Shown: positions 8,604-17,875 of the stretch, in pieces
How the letters are laid out: each line of letters opens with the position of its first letter
Numbering within the stretch: position 1 is the stretch's first letter
Assembly: GCF_020687165.1 (NCBI RefSeq)
Contig: NZ_JAJEQC010000008.1
Strand: one strand, 5' to 3'
DNA length: 64,000 bases
Origin: Hominenteromicrobium mulieris
Lineage (GTDB): Bacteria; Bacillota; Clostridia; Oscillospirales; Acutalibacteraceae
The notes under the pieces: model-generated
What the model saw: only the letters and a program-made list of their open reading frames with translations
What the model was told of the DNA's origin: nothing
Database searches by the model: none
Made by a program: the position numbers and the translations under genes

Positions 8604-9401
8604 ATGCCTGCTTTTTATACCCATTATCGCTTTGGCTGCGATGTTTTAAAACAGCTGCCGGAGAACATCCGCAGCATTTGCACCGCGCACCGCGGGCTTT
8701 TTGACATTGGCTTACACGGACCGGACATCTACTTTTTCTATCGACCTGTTCTGCCGAACAAGGTGAACCGCATCGGCTATGCGGCACACAAGCGCTCCGG
8801 GCGCTACTTTTTACAGCGCGCACAGAAGGTCATTGCGTCTGCGCAGGACAAAGATGCTGCCCGCGCGTATTTCTACGGGCTTTTGTGCCACTTTACGCTG
8901 GATTCTATCTGCCACCCGTACATCCACACGGCGATGAAAGAATTCAACGTCACGCACGCGGCGACGGAGACCGCTTTCGACCGCGCTTTGTTACTCAAAG
9001 ACGGTAAAGACCCACAGCACTTTGACCCGTGCGGTCATTTTGAAGTGAACACGCGCAACGCCGCCGTGATTACGCCCTTCTACACGCCGGAAGCTACTGT
9101 GGCGCTGACCGAAAAGAGCATCTCCTCCATGGTATTCTACGGCCGTGTGCTGTTCACGCCGAACAAGGCGCTGCGCCGCGCCATTGACACCGGGCTTTAC
9201 ATCACGTTCCACCACGACGCCATTGCCGATATGATGATGACCACGCAGGACGTGCCGAGCTGCAAGCTGTGCACGGAGCACCTTATCGAACTGTACGGCA
9301 AAGCACTGGAGCTTGCGAAAACGCTTTTCCCGGCTGCGCAAAAGCTGCTCCAAAACGAAAAAGTCTCCTGTCCGGAGCTTGACCGCACATTTGACGGCTG
9401 A
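8604..9401 (+). CDS. Zinc-dependent phospholipase C-like protein
   Basis: A 265-residue protein that resembles the Zn_dep_PLPC family (phospholipase C / S1-P1-nuclease-like helical fold). It is rich in histidines at positions typical of this group: THYRFG at the start, HGPDIYFF (about 38-46), YGLLCHFTLDSICHPYIH (about 91-108) and FHHDAI further on. These would form a tri-zinc site. There is no signal peptide, unlike the secreted clostridial toxins, and such cytoplasmic homologues are common and uncharacterised in Clostridia. An AAGGAG box lies 8 bases before the ATG. It is a single-gene unit with its own promoter and terminator. The lipase activity is a family-based guess. Confidence 0.7.
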   Translation: MPAFYTHYRFGCDVLKQLPENIRSICTAHRGLFDIGLHGPDIYFFYRPVLPNKVNRIGYAAHKRSGRYFLQRAQKVIASAQDKDAARAYFYGLLCHFTLDSICHPYIHTAMKEFNVTHAATETAFDRALLLKDGKDPQHFDPCGHFEVNTRNAAVITPFYTPEATVALTEKSISSMVFYGRVLFTPNKALRRAIDTGLYITFHHDAIADMMMTTQDVPSCKLCTEHLIELYGKALELAKTLFPAAQKLLQNEKVSCPELDRTFDG

Positions 9402-9420
9402 TTTCAATTTTTTACCAAAA

Positions 9421-9459
9421 TGCCCGCCATGCAGGAATCAAGAGGTTCTGCACGGCAGG
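9421..9459 (+). terminator. Terminator of the phospholipase C-like gene
   Basis: An imperfect 18-bp hairpin (TGCC-GCC arm from 9421, partner arm 9434-9451) is followed by TTTTATTT. Confidence 0.7.
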
Positions 9460-9490
9460 CATTTTATTTCCCGGGTTTTACCCTATAGCA

Positions 9491-9528
9491 AAAGCTCCCG
9501 TTCACGAAAGCCTGTGAACGGGAGCTTT
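9491..9528. terminator. Terminator hairpin of the opp operon
   Basis: A perfect 15-bp stem (9491-9505 with 9514-9528) with an 8-base loop lies 22 bases past the oppF stop. Short T-runs are present on both sides, so it may also back up the terminator of the convergent gene. Confidence 0.75.
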
Positions 9529-9549
9529 GATTTTCACTTACAGATCCAA

Positions 9550-10518
9550 TCAGATTTCCGGCTCTACCAGATGGCAGGCGCAGAAATGACCCGGACGAAT
9601 TTCACGCAACTGCGGCTTCGACTCTCTGCACTTGTCGCAGGCGACCGGGCAACGGCCGGCAAAGTTGCAGCCTTTCGGCGTGTTGATCGGGCTCGGCACG
9701 TCACCGGAAAGAATCTGGCGGTGCTTCTGCGCTTCTGCACTCGGGTCCGGAATCGGCACTGCAGAAAGCAGAGCCTTGGAGTACGGATGCAGCGTGTGCG
9801 CATACAGATCGTCGGAAGAAGCGAGCTCAACGACATTGCCGAGGTACATAACGGCGATACGGTCGCTGATGTACTTGACGATGTTGAGGTCATGCGCAAT
9901 GAAGAGGAACGTCAGTCCGAGCTGCTGCTGCAGGTCGTGCAGCAGGTTGATGATCTGGGACTGGATGGAAACGTCCAGTGCTGAGATCGGCTCATCGCAC
10001 ACGATGAATTCCGGCTCGATAGCGAGCGCACGGGCAATTCCGATACGCTGGCGCTGACCGCCGGAGAACTCATGCGGGAAGCGGTTGGCGTGCTCTTTGT
10101 TCAGGCCGACCAGCTCGAGGAGCTCGTATACGCGCTCCTGACGGCGCTTTGCGTCGTACATGCCGTGGATGACCATACCCTCTTCAATGATGGAGGAAAC
10201 GGTCATACGCGGATCCAGAGAAGCGTACGGATCCTGGAAAATGATCTGCGCTTTTTTTGCATACTTGAAACGCGTTGCGGCGTTTTTCAGATTCAGCTCT
10301 TCGCCGGCATAGTAGAGCTTGCCGGACGTTGCGGGATAAATGCCCATGGCCACACGGCCGAGCGTGGACTTGCCGCAGCCGGACTCGCCGACAAGGCCGA
10401 GCGTTTCGCCCTTATAAATATCGAGAGAAATGTGGTCGACGGCCTTCAGCATACCGCCGGAAACCTTAAAGTGCTTGCATACGTCGTCCAGAACGATCAG
10501 TTTTTCATTACTGCTCAT
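9550..10518 (-). CDS. oppF: Oligopeptide ABC transporter ATPase OppF
   Basis: The second nucleotide-binding subunit of an Opp/Dpp importer, 322 residues. It shows Walker A GESGCGKST (44-52), the signature SGGQRQR (152-158) and Walker B FIVCDEP (171-177). The C-terminal oligopeptide-transporter region has a cysteine-rich stretch (about 285-312). The ATG at 10518 is preferred over an in-frame GTG at 10527 because AAGGGG stands 8-9 bases before the ATG and would overlap the GTG. The first bases overlap the end of oppD by 11 bp. It would work with OppD to energise peptide import through OppBC. Confidence 0.93.
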   Translation of the reverse strand: MSSNEKLIVLDDVCKHFKVSGGMLKAVDHISLDIYKGETLGLVGESGCGKSTLGRVAMGIYPATSGKLYYAGEELNLKNAATRFKYAKKAQIIFQDPYASLDPRMTVSSIIEEGMVIHGMYDAKRRQERVYELLELVGLNKEHANRFPHEFSGGQRQRIGIARALAIEPEFIVCDEPISALDVSIQSQIINLLHDLQQQLGLTFLFIAHDLNIVKYISDRIAVMYLGNVVELASSDDLYAHTLHPYSKALLSAVPIPDPSAEAQKHRQILSGDVPSPINTPKGCNFAGRCPVACDKCRESKPQLREIRPGHFCACHLVEPEI

Positions 10519-11521
10519 CCGGCTCACCCCTTTCTGCTACGCTCGGGCAATCGGGATGGAGCAGCCAGCATGCTGCCTCATGACCCTCGCCCACCTTGAA
10601 TACCGGCGGCTGCTCCTCATGACAAATCTTCATGCAGTGTGTGCAGCGGGCACCGAAACCGCAGCCCTTCGGCGGGTTCAGCAAATCCGGCGGTGTGCCG
10701 GGGATGGAAACAAGACGCTGGGTCTTGTTCATATCCACGGACGGCAGGCTCTTTAATAATGCCTGCGTGTACGGGTGCGCATTGCGGTAGAAAATATCCT
10801 CGCAGGTGCCGGTCTCTACAACCTTACCTGCATACATGACCGCCACGCGGTCTGCCATGGACGCCACGACGCCGAGGTCGTGCGTGATGAGGATAATCGC
10901 GGTGCTGGTCTTCTCTTTGATCTCGGCGAGCAGATCCATAATCTGCGCCTGAATGGTCACGTCCAGTGCGGTGGTCGGCTCATCGGCAATGAGGAGCTTC
11001 GGGTTGCAGGAAAGTGCCATTGCAATCATGGCACGCTGACGCATGCCGCCGGAGAATTCGTGCGGATACTGCTTTGCACGCTCTTCCGGGTTTGGAATGT
11101 TAACAAGGGAGAGGTACTTAATGGCTTCCGCCTTCGCCTCTGCCTTGGAAAGATGACGGTGGTGCTGAATGGCCTCGACAATCTGCTTGCCGACGGGCTT
11201 TGTCGGGTTCAGGCAGGTCATCGGGTCCTGGAAGATCATGGAAACTTCCTTGCCGCGAATCTTCTGCATTTCTTTTTCGTTCGCGGCTACGATGTCGTGC
11301 TCGCCGAGCTGCACGCTGCCCTCTTTAATTCTTGCGGGCGGCATGGGGTTCAGCTTCATGATGGTCTGCGCCGTGACGCTCTTGCCGCAGCCGGACTCAC
11401 CGACGATGGCGAGCACTTCGCCCTCGCTCAGCGAGAATGTGACGCCGCGGACAGCCTTGACCTCACCGGCGTAGGTATCGAAGGAAACGTGCAGGTTCTG
11501 CACATCTAATACTTTATTCAT
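10508..11521 (-). CDS. oppD: Oligopeptide ABC transporter ATPase OppD
   Basis: A 337-residue ATP-binding subunit with Walker A GESGCGKS (41-48), the signature FSGGMRQR and Walker B LLIADEPTTALD. The C-terminal oligopeptide/dipeptide region holds several cysteines (CGFGARCTHCMKIC). Such clusters have been reported to bind an iron-sulfur centre in some Opp ATPases, but this is not shown here. GAGGAGG stands ahead of the ATG at 11521. It follows oppC after 6 bp and is part of the oppABCDF operon. It is paired with OppF as a heterodimer on the inner face of the membrane. Confidence 0.95.
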   Translation of the reverse strand: MNKVLDVQNLHVSFDTYAGEVKAVRGVTFSLSEGEVLAIVGESGCGKSVTAQTIMKLNPMPPARIKEGSVQLGEHDIVAANEKEMQKIRGKEVSMIFQDPMTCLNPTKPVGKQIVEAIQHHRHLSKAEAKAEAIKYLSLVNIPNPEERAKQYPHEFSGGMRQRAMIAMALSCNPKLLIADEPTTALDVTIQAQIMDLLAEIKEKTSTAIILITHDLGVVASMADRVAVMYAGKVVETGTCEDIFYRNAHPYTQALLKSLPSVDMNKTQRLVSIPGTPPDLLNPPKGCGFGARCTHCMKICHEEQPPVFKVGEGHEAACWLLHPDCPSVAERGEPDEQ

Positions 11522-11527
11522 GTTGAA

Positions 11528-12481
11528 TTACCTCCTCAAGCGCGGGTCAAATGCATCGCGCAGGCCGTCGCCCAACAGGTTGAAGGAAAGCATTGTAAGG
11601 CTGATAGCAACTGCCGGCACAACAAGCTGGTACGGATACGTCATGAACACATCTTGACCGCCCTTTGCCAGAACGCCCCAAGACGGCTGCGGAACCGGAA
11701 CACCGAGACCGATGTAGGAAAGGAATGCCTCGGTGAAAATCGCGCTCGGAATTGCGAGGGTGACGTTGATGATGATAACGGAAAGCGCATTCGGAATGAG
11801 GTGCTTTGCAATGATTCTGGAGCTCTTTGCGCCCATGGCTTCTGCCGCCACGATATACTCCTGACTCTTGAGCTGGAGCACCTGACCGCGTACAAGACGT
11901 GCCATGCCGGTCCAGCCGGTGATGCCGTAGGCGACGACCATGGTGAAGATGCCCTTCGGGAGCACCATCATCAAAAGGATAACGACGATGAGGTACGGAA
12001 TACCGTTGACGATCTCCACGATACGCATCATGATGGTATCAACCGCGCCGCCGATGTAACCGGAAATACCGCCGTAGATCAGGCCGACGATGAGGTTGAC
12101 GAACACGGCTGCAAACGCGATCATCAGAGAGACGCGGCCGCCTTCAAAGGCGCGCAGAAAAAGGTCACGACCGAGGTTATCGGTGCCGAAATAGTGTACA
12201 TGGTGCTGTCCCTCATAGCGGGAATCTGTACAAACTGTCATGAAACCCTTGTTGACTTCGCCAAGGTGCTGTTCGCGGCTCTCAAACGGAGAGAAGAACG
12301 GCACGATGATGCAGGAAAGGATGAGGAGCACGATGATGAAGAAGCATACAACGGCAACTTTGTTTTTCATCAGTCTGCCGATGGCGTCTTTCCAGAAGGT
12401 CGTGCTCGGGCGGGAAATGCCCTCGCGGCGAGCGGAGTCGGAACCGATCCACTCAAAACGGCTTTTATCTATCTGTGTCAT
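11528..12481 (-). CDS. oppC: Oligopeptide ABC transporter permease OppC
   Basis: A 317-residue permease. A cytoplasmic N-terminus (about 1-40) is followed by a first membrane helix (about 41-65), an extracellular loop with FGTDNLGRDLF, and the five-helix permease domain (about 100-300). The domain carries the EAA-loop sequence EAMGAKSSRIIAKHLIPN, which docks to the ATPases. The sequence FGTDNLGRD is typical of OppC/DppC. The gene starts 2 bp after the oppB stop, and its ribosome binding site (GGAGGG) lies inside the end of oppB. Confidence 0.94.
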   Translation of the reverse strand: MTQIDKSRFEWIGSDSARREGISRPSTTFWKDAIGRLMKNKVAVVCFFIIVLLILSCIIVPFFSPFESREQHLGEVNKGFMTVCTDSRYEGQHHVHYFGTDNLGRDLFLRAFEGGRVSLMIAFAAVFVNLIVGLIYGGISGYIGGAVDTIMMRIVEIVNGIPYLIVVILLMMVLPKGIFTMVVAYGITGWTGMARLVRGQVLQLKSQEYIVAAEAMGAKSSRIIAKHLIPNALSVIIINVTLAIPSAIFTEAFLSYIGLGVPVPQPSWGVLAKGGQDVFMTYPYQLVVPAVAISLTMLSFNLLGDGLRDAFDPRLRR

Positions 12482-12483
12482 AC

Positions 12484-13419
12484 TCAGCCCTCCAATTTCA
12501 CGCGCGGATCAATGAGACCATACGCAATATCGACTACGAGGTTCGCAATAATAAGGAACGCGCCGTAGAAAACCGTGGTGCCGCAGATCATGGTGTAATC
12601 GAGACCCTGAATGCTCTGCACGAAATACTTGCCGAGGCCCGGGATACCGAAAACGCTTTCTACGACGAAGCCGCCGGTGAGGATGCCTGCCGTGATCGGG
12701 CCGAGGACCGTGACGACCGGCATGATGGCGTTGCGCATTGCATGCTTAAAGATGATGCCGCTCTGGGAAAGGCCTTTTGCCTTAGCGGTCTTGATGTAAT
12801 CCTGACCGAGAACGTCCAGCATGCTGGTACGCATCAGACGGGAGATCGTCGCGAGAGAACCGAAGCCGAGTGCGACAACCGGGAGAATGTGGCTGTTGAA
12901 GCCTTCCCAGCCGGTAATAGCGAAAATACGCATGCCCGTTGCCTGATACAGCTTGAGGCCGAGGAAGTACTGCAAAATAGAGGCCACAACGAACGACGGA
13001 ACGGAAACACCGAGCAGTGCAATAATCATGGCAACTGTATCGGATACCTTGCCGCGCTTAATAGCTGCAAGTGTGCCGAGCAGTACGCCGCCGATGAAGG
13101 CGAAGCAAATGGAACGGATACCGACGTCAAACGAAACGGCAAATGCTTCGGTGATCATCAATGTGACCGCACGGTTATAGGTAAGGGAAACGCCAAGGTC
13201 GCCCTGCACAACATTACCGATATAAATGAAGAACTGCTGCCATACGGGCTTATCAAGACCGTATTTCGCATAAAGCGCTTCCATCTGTGCCGCGGGAAGC
13301 TGCTTTTCACCGGTGAACGGGTCGCCCGGAAGAAGCTGCATCATGAAAAATGTGATCGCGACCAACAGGAACAGGGTAACAATGGAATAGCCCACGCGCT
13401 TTAAGATGTACTTAGTCAT
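12484..13419 (-). CDS. oppB: Oligopeptide ABC transporter permease OppB
   Basis: A 311-residue permease with an N-terminal helix typical of OppB/DppB (MTKYILKRVGYSIVTLFLLVAITFFMMQLLPGDP) and the EAA loop KAKGLSQSGIIFKHAMRN. The start at 13419 is chosen because GAGGTGG precedes it by about 8 bases and because family members begin exactly here. A longer open frame reaching 13605 adds a non-homologous, arginine-rich stretch. It pairs with OppC to form the channel. Confidence 0.94.
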   Translation of the reverse strand: MTKYILKRVGYSIVTLFLLVAITFFMMQLLPGDPFTGEKQLPAAQMEALYAKYGLDKPVWQQFFIYIGNVVQGDLGVSLTYNRAVTLMITEAFAVSFDVGIRSICFAFIGGVLLGTLAAIKRGKVSDTVAMIIALLGVSVPSFVVASILQYFLGLKLYQATGMRIFAITGWEGFNSHILPVVALGFGSLATISRLMRTSMLDVLGQDYIKTAKAKGLSQSGIIFKHAMRNAIMPVVTVLGPITAGILTGGFVVESVFGIPGLGKYFVQSIQGLDYTMICGTTVFYGAFLIIANLVVDIAYGLIDPRVKLEG

Positions 13420-13843
13420 GTGCAATCCACCTCTCTTTGATAGTTTAATAGAATGATTAAAGGTTATGCGGACAAAGCCGCCGACGTTTTTGGGAACGAT
13501 GCCGCCAAAGCGTCCGCGGCCTTGTCCGATAAACGACAATATGACAATATAACAAAAAATGTGCGCAAAAGCTCGGAAATTATTCTGCCGCCTTTGGCAC
13601 ATCAATTTTGTGAACTTAGCGAATGCAGCTTGTATTGCCGTTCGCGGAAATCCCCAAAATTTCGGGGAAACAAGGCTTTACTCACCCAACACAGTGATGC
13701 GTATATCACCTAAAAGTGTTGAAGTAAAAGATTAAAAGAATAAATACAGTTCGGTGCGGCGCACCCTTTTAAGATGCACCGCAAGCCGTAACCGTATTTG
13801 AATTTCTTTTAAGTATCCGGGTCAGCGCCCGTAAGGTTTTCGA
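13420..13843 (-). other. oppA-oppB intercistronic region with hairpin
   Basis: This 424-bp gap inside the opp operon holds a long imperfect hairpin (about 13742-13799) near the oppA stop, with an AAATAC/GTATTT outer helix and an inner GCGGTGC/GCGCCGC-type helix, then T-rich sequence on the minus strand. It could be a partial terminator or an mRNA 3'-end protector that keeps the binding protein more abundant than the membrane subunits. No small gene is convincing in the rest of the gap. Confidence 0.55.
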
Positions 13844-15595
13844 TTAGGAAAGCTTTACGTAAACAGCGTTGATATCCTGGAACGTAGATCTGTGCATACC
13901 GCCCTTGATCTTATCGGAGCAAGCATAGGACGGAGCTCTCCAGAAGGACGGGCCGATCGGGAGCTGATCCGCAATGATCTGCTCGCACTCGATGAAGTAA
14001 GACTCACGCTTTTCGAGGTCGGTCTCCTTGGATGCGAGGTCGATGAGCTCATCGTATCTCTCGTTGGAGAAGCCGGTCTGGTTGTTGCCGCCATCGGTGA
14101 CCCACATGTCAAGGAAGGTGTTCGGGTCGTTGTAGTCCGGGCCCCAACCGGTGATGGACATGACATAGTTGCCGGTCTTACGGTTCTGAGAACCCTGCTT
14201 GGTGATCATGGAGTTAACGGCAACCTCGATGCCGAGAACCTGTCTCCACTGCTCCTGATAGAAGGAAGCTTCTGCAATAGACGTCGGGGAGTCGCCGCAG
14301 TCGATGGAGAGGTGAGCGGAGAGATCATCTACCGTGCAGCCGAGCTCGGAGAGAGCCGTTGCAAGGTATTCCTTAGCTTTTTCCTGGTCACGGGACGGCG
14401 CATACAGCTCGCCGACCTTACCTGCAAAGGGGGTGCCGTCAGCAGCGGAAACACCGGGCGCCGTGAAGGAAGTCATCGGCTCGTTATCGTTCTGCCAAAC
14501 CGTATCAATTTCCTTCTGCGCGTCAATTGCATTGAACAGTGCACGACGGAGATTTACATTGGAGAGATACTGGTCATTGTTGTTGAAGTAAATGTAGAAT
14601 GCGGTACCATCCGTATAAGACTGAATCGTAGCACCTGCTGCTGTAGCCTGCTTGATGAGTTCGCCGGTGCCGAGACCGACCATATCCAGGTCGCCTGCGA
14701 GGAAGGAGGAGAGAGCTGCGTTGGCATCGGTGATGATCTTCCAATCGATCTCTTCAACTTCTACGTCTGCTGCGCCGTGCCATGCATCGTTTTTCTGCAT
14801 AACGATCTTATCGTTGTGGCTCCACTCAGTAAGAGCGAACGGGCCGTTCGTGCAGAAGTACTGCGCTTCGGTGGAGTAGAGGTCTGCGCCTACAGCCTCA
14901 TAGAATCTCTGGTTGATCGGAGCAAGGGTGCCGAAGGAGAACAGGAACAGTGCGTACGGAGTCGGCTGCTCCATGGTAACCTCAAGGGTATAATCATCGA
15001 CAACCTTTACACCAACTTCGTCCCAAGTAACTTCACCGTTGAAGTACTTTTCAGCGTTCTTGATGAAGTAGAGGAAGTAAGCGTAATCAGAAGCAACATC
15101 CGGGTTCAAAGCCTGACTCCAAGCAAACTCGAAGTCCTTCGCCGTAACCGGGTCGCCGTTTGTCCAAACGCCGTCCTTACGGAGGTGGAAGGTGTAGGTG
15201 AGGGTATCCTCATCGTAGTCCCAGCTCTCAGCTGCGCCCGGAACTGTGTTGTCGTCATCGTCGAGGGTGACGAGGTTCTCATACATGTGCTTGAACAAGG
15301 AGAACTCGATGGCATATGTGGAGGTCAGGGTGTTCAGGCCTGTCGGCTCCATACCTGCGTTCAGGCTGATAGTCTTTGCAGCGTCTACGGTCTTCGGGGT
15401 GAAGATTGCCGTAGCGTCACCGGATGCAGCCGGGGTGGAATCTCCGGAGGCGGTGGACTCGGTGGATTCTGCGCTGCTTTCAGAAGCTGTGATGCTCTCG
15501 GTAGATGTCTTGGAGCTGTTGCCGCCGCACCCAGCGAATGCGGAAACAACCAACGCCGCGGACAGAACCAGAGCTAAAACCTTCTTCAGTTTCAT
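13844..15595 (-). CDS. oppA: Oligopeptide-binding lipoprotein OppA
   Basis: A 583-residue extracellular solute-binding protein of family 5. A short signal peptide ends in a lipobox (VSAFAGCGG, lipidated Cys about residue 23), followed by a Ser/Thr/Glu-rich linker (about 28-62) that tethers it to the membrane, and then the bilobal peptide-binding domain. Typical family phrases are seen: LTYTFHLRKDGVWTNGDPVTAKDFEFAW and NVNLRRALFNAIDAQKEID. A strong AGGAGG precedes the ATG. It is the first gene of the opp operon and has its own sigma-A promoter. Confidence 0.94.
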   Translation of the reverse strand: MKLKKVLALVLSAALVVSAFAGCGGNSSKTSTESITASESSAESTESTASGDSTPAASGDATAIFTPKTVDAAKTISLNAGMEPTGLNTLTSTYAIEFSLFKHMYENLVTLDDDDNTVPGAAESWDYDEDTLTYTFHLRKDGVWTNGDPVTAKDFEFAWSQALNPDVASDYAYFLYFIKNAEKYFNGEVTWDEVGVKVVDDYTLEVTMEQPTPYALFLFSFGTLAPINQRFYEAVGADLYSTEAQYFCTNGPFALTEWSHNDKIVMQKNDAWHGAADVEVEEIDWKIITDANAALSSFLAGDLDMVGLGTGELIKQATAAGATIQSYTDGTAFYIYFNNNDQYLSNVNLRRALFNAIDAQKEIDTVWQNDNEPMTSFTAPGVSAADGTPFAGKVGELYAPSRDQEKAKEYLATALSELGCTVDDLSAHLSIDCGDSPTSIAEASFYQEQWRQVLGIEVAVNSMITKQGSQNRKTGNYVMSITGWGPDYNDPNTFLDMWVTDGGNNQTGFSNERYDELIDLASKETDLEKRESYFIECEQIIADQLPIGPSFWRAPSYACSDKIKGGMHRSTFQDINAVYVKLS

Positions 15596-15667
15596 TTCTT
15601 GTTCCTCCTAATGTGATAGGTGATAGAATTATGAAATTTTCGTTCAAAGAAAATTCATATTGCATAC

Positions 15668-15696
15668 ATAATACAGCATAAAGCGCTAAATCGCAA
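15668..15696 (-). promoter_or_regulatory. Promoter of the opp operon
   Basis: A -35 TTGCGA (15691-15696) and a -10 TATTAT (15668-15673) are spaced by 17 bp, giving a leader of about 65 bases before oppA. Confidence 0.75.
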
Positions 15697-16190
15697 GTGG
15701 CAAAACTATGGAAATCCTGTCCTAATTTTCGTGTATTTTTGTGAATTATGACCTTGAGGCATATACACACCGTGCAGTTTTTCATGATAGTATTGCAATT
15801 TTGTAATTAAATCCGCCCAAAATCCGCCAAAAAAAGCCGCGTCAGGGGCATGTCCTCGACAAAAATACAGGTTTCCGCGTATTGTGCACGAACGACGGAT
15901 AGAAACCGAATTCCTGCATTTTACGGTGAAATCCGACAAGTTTTCTCCTGTTTTTGAAAGAGAACGCGCAAAAATGCAGTTTACCCGGAAAATATGTTGG
16001 ACATTTTCGAAGTTTTGTCCACCTGCCTCTCCCCTATGTGCGCTGTTTTCTATGCGTTTTTTGCTGCAAAGCCATCCTATATATAATAGTATGTGATATT
16101 CTAATATCGATATTGAATACGGTTTTTGCTTTAGTTTGCATCAGATGTCCTTCACTATGCATGCTTACCGGTTTTTGTGCAACTGCGGGA
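15697..16190. other. Intergenic region, no gene seen
   Basis: About 490 bp of mixed AT-rich sequence between the opp promoter and the guaB terminator. Open frames here are short and lack ribosome binding sites. I see no RNA gene. Confidence 0.5.
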
Positions 16191-16230
16191 AATAAAACAG
16201 AACCCCTTCGCCGTGCAGACGAAGAGGTTC
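16191..16230 (-). terminator. Terminator of guaB
   Basis: An 11-bp stem (16200-16210 with 16220-16230) is followed on the minus strand by TTTTATTT. It lies 19 bases past the guaB stop. Confidence 0.8.
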
Positions 16231-16248
16231 CGTAATGCAAATTTAAAA

Positions 16249-17727
16249 TCAGCCGTGGATGGAGTAGTTCGGGGCTTCCTTCGTAATCTGAATGTCGTGC
16301 GGATGGCTTTCCTTCAAACCCGCACCCGTAATGCGCACGAACTGTGCCTTCTCGTGCATTTCCGGGATATTTGCGCAGCCCACATAACCCATGCCGGAGC
16401 GCAGACCGCCGACCATCTGATAAATGGTATCTGCGAGCGGTCCCTTATAAGGCACGCGGCCCTCAACGCCTTCCGGAACGTACTTCTTGTTGTTTGCCTG
16501 GAAGTAGCGATCGCTGGAGCCCTTACCCATAGCGCCCAGAGAGCCCATGCCGCGGTAGACCTTGAACTGTCTGCCCTGATAGAGCTCGTACTCGCCCGGG
16601 GTCTCCTTGCAGCCTGCAACAAGGGAGCCGAGCATAACAACGCTTGCACCTGCTGCGAGCGCCTTGACGATATCACCGCTGTACTTGATGCCGCCGTCTG
16701 CGATAACCGGAACGCCGTATTCCGCCGCCGCGCATGCTGCGTCATACACAGCCGTGACCTGCGGCACGCCGATGCCGGCAACCACACGGGTGGTGCAGAT
16801 GGAGCCCGGGCCGATGCCGATCTTTACGCAGTCTGCGCCGGCTTCGATAAGCGCACGGGTGCCCTCTGCCGTTGCAACGTTACCCGCAATGAGCTGGAGG
16901 TCCGGGTATGCTTTCTTGACCTTTTTCACTGCTTCGATGATGCCGCTGTTGTGACCGTGTGCAGAATCGAGCACGACAACATCGACCTGTGCTTCCACAA
17001 GGGCAGCAACGCGGTCCAAAACGTCAGCCGTAGCGCCGATAGCCGCGCCGCAGAGCAGACGGCCGCCTTCGTCTCTTGCAGAGTTCGGGTACTGCACAGC
17101 TTTTTCAATATCTTTAATCGTGATGAGGCCCTTCAGATAGCCCTTTTCATCGACAATCGGAAGCTTTTCGATTCTGTGGTGGCGCAGGATCTCCTGTGCA
17201 TCCTTGAGGGTGGTACCGACCGGCGCGGTGACGAGGTGATCCTTCGTCATGACGTTTTCGATCTTCTGGTCGAAATCGGAGCCGGACATGAAGCGCAGGT
17301 CGCGGTTCGTGATGATGCCGACGAGCTTGCCGTTTTCGCAGATCGGCACGCCGGAGATCTTGTAGCGGCCCATGAGGTTATCCGCCTCGCGCACGGTGTT
17401 CTCCGGCGCAAGGAAGAACGGATCAACGATAACGCCGTTCTCGGAGCGCTTGACCATATCGACCTGATCGGCCTGACGCTCAATGGACATGTTCTTGTGA
17501 ATGATGCCGATGCCGCCCTCACGCGCAATGGCAATGGCCATATCCGCTTCCGTGACGGTATCCATAGCCGCCGTCATAATGGGGGTGTTCAGCTTGATCT
17601 TCTTTGTGAGATGAGTGGAAATGTCTACCTGACTGGGCAGTACGTGTGATTCTGCCGGGATCAGAAGAACGTCGTCAAAGGTGAGCCCCTCTTTGACAAA
17701 CTTAGAGGTGAATTCTGTGTTCAGCAT
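16249..17727 (-). CDS. guaB: Inosine-5'-monophosphate dehydrogenase
   Basis: GuaB oxidises IMP to XMP with NAD+, the committed step to GMP. The 492-residue protein has the TIM barrel split by a pair of CBS domains (about 95-210). The active-site loop GIGPGSICTTR carries catalytic Cys311. Also visible are GGIKYSGDIVKALAAGA (phosphate-binding region), MLGS, YRGMGS and the flap with RVPYKGP. The ATG at 17727 is preferred: AAAGGATGG ends 8 bases upstream and the length matches other IMPDHs. An ATG at 17739 and a longer frame to 17817 are less likely. It is monocistronic. Confidence 0.96.
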   Translation of the reverse strand: MLNTEFTSKFVKEGLTFDDVLLIPAESHVLPSQVDISTHLTKKIKLNTPIMTAAMDTVTEADMAIAIAREGGIGIIHKNMSIERQADQVDMVKRSENGVIVDPFFLAPENTVREADNLMGRYKISGVPICENGKLVGIITNRDLRFMSGSDFDQKIENVMTKDHLVTAPVGTTLKDAQEILRHHRIEKLPIVDEKGYLKGLITIKDIEKAVQYPNSARDEGGRLLCGAAIGATADVLDRVAALVEAQVDVVVLDSAHGHNSGIIEAVKKVKKAYPDLQLIAGNVATAEGTRALIEAGADCVKIGIGPGSICTTRVVAGIGVPQVTAVYDAACAAAEYGVPVIADGGIKYSGDIVKALAAGASVVMLGSLVAGCKETPGEYELYQGRQFKVYRGMGSLGAMGKGSSDRYFQANNKKYVPEGVEGRVPYKGPLADTIYQMVGGLRSGMGYVGCANIPEMHEKAQFVRITGAGLKESHPHDIQITKEAPNYSIHG

Positions 17728-17846
17728 ACCGTCAACCATCCTTTCGCCTTGTGCACCGTGTTTTGTTGTCTTTATGCGGTAATTTCCGCATACCGCATAG
17801 AAAAAATTTCCCGGCAAGCCGGAGAAAATATATTATTTGATATTAG
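17728..17846 (-). promoter_or_regulatory. guaB 5' leader with two hairpins
   Basis: The leader of about 110 bases holds a short CCGG-loop-CCGG hairpin followed by a T-run (attenuator-like) and then a perfect 8-bp hairpin (17774-17781 with 17791-17798) between it and the ribosome binding site. No purine-riboswitch core was found. Confidence 0.4.
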
Positions 17847-17875
17847 ATTGTACCACTTTCGCGGTACATTTTCAA
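17847..17875 (-). promoter_or_regulatory. Promoter of guaB
   Basis: A -35 TTGAAA (17870-17875) and a -10 TACAAT (17847-17852) with 17-bp spacing. The remaining stretch up to 18206 holds no gene; a TTGACA at 18064 may belong to a poor promoter for the following transporter gene. Confidence 0.65.

Noticed and set aside
9466..9479. Noc-binding site (ATTTCCCGGGAAAT)
   Set aside because: ATTTCCCGGGTTTT matches only the left half and lies far from the origin; no full site was found.
12484..13605. OppB with a 62-residue N-terminal extension
   Set aside because: The extension has no homology, and GAGGTGG before the ATG at 13419 gives the family-typical start.
13892..15577. A 561-codon open frame antisense to oppA
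   Set aside because: Shadow of oppA, whose lipoprotein signal, binding-protein motifs and operon context are clear.
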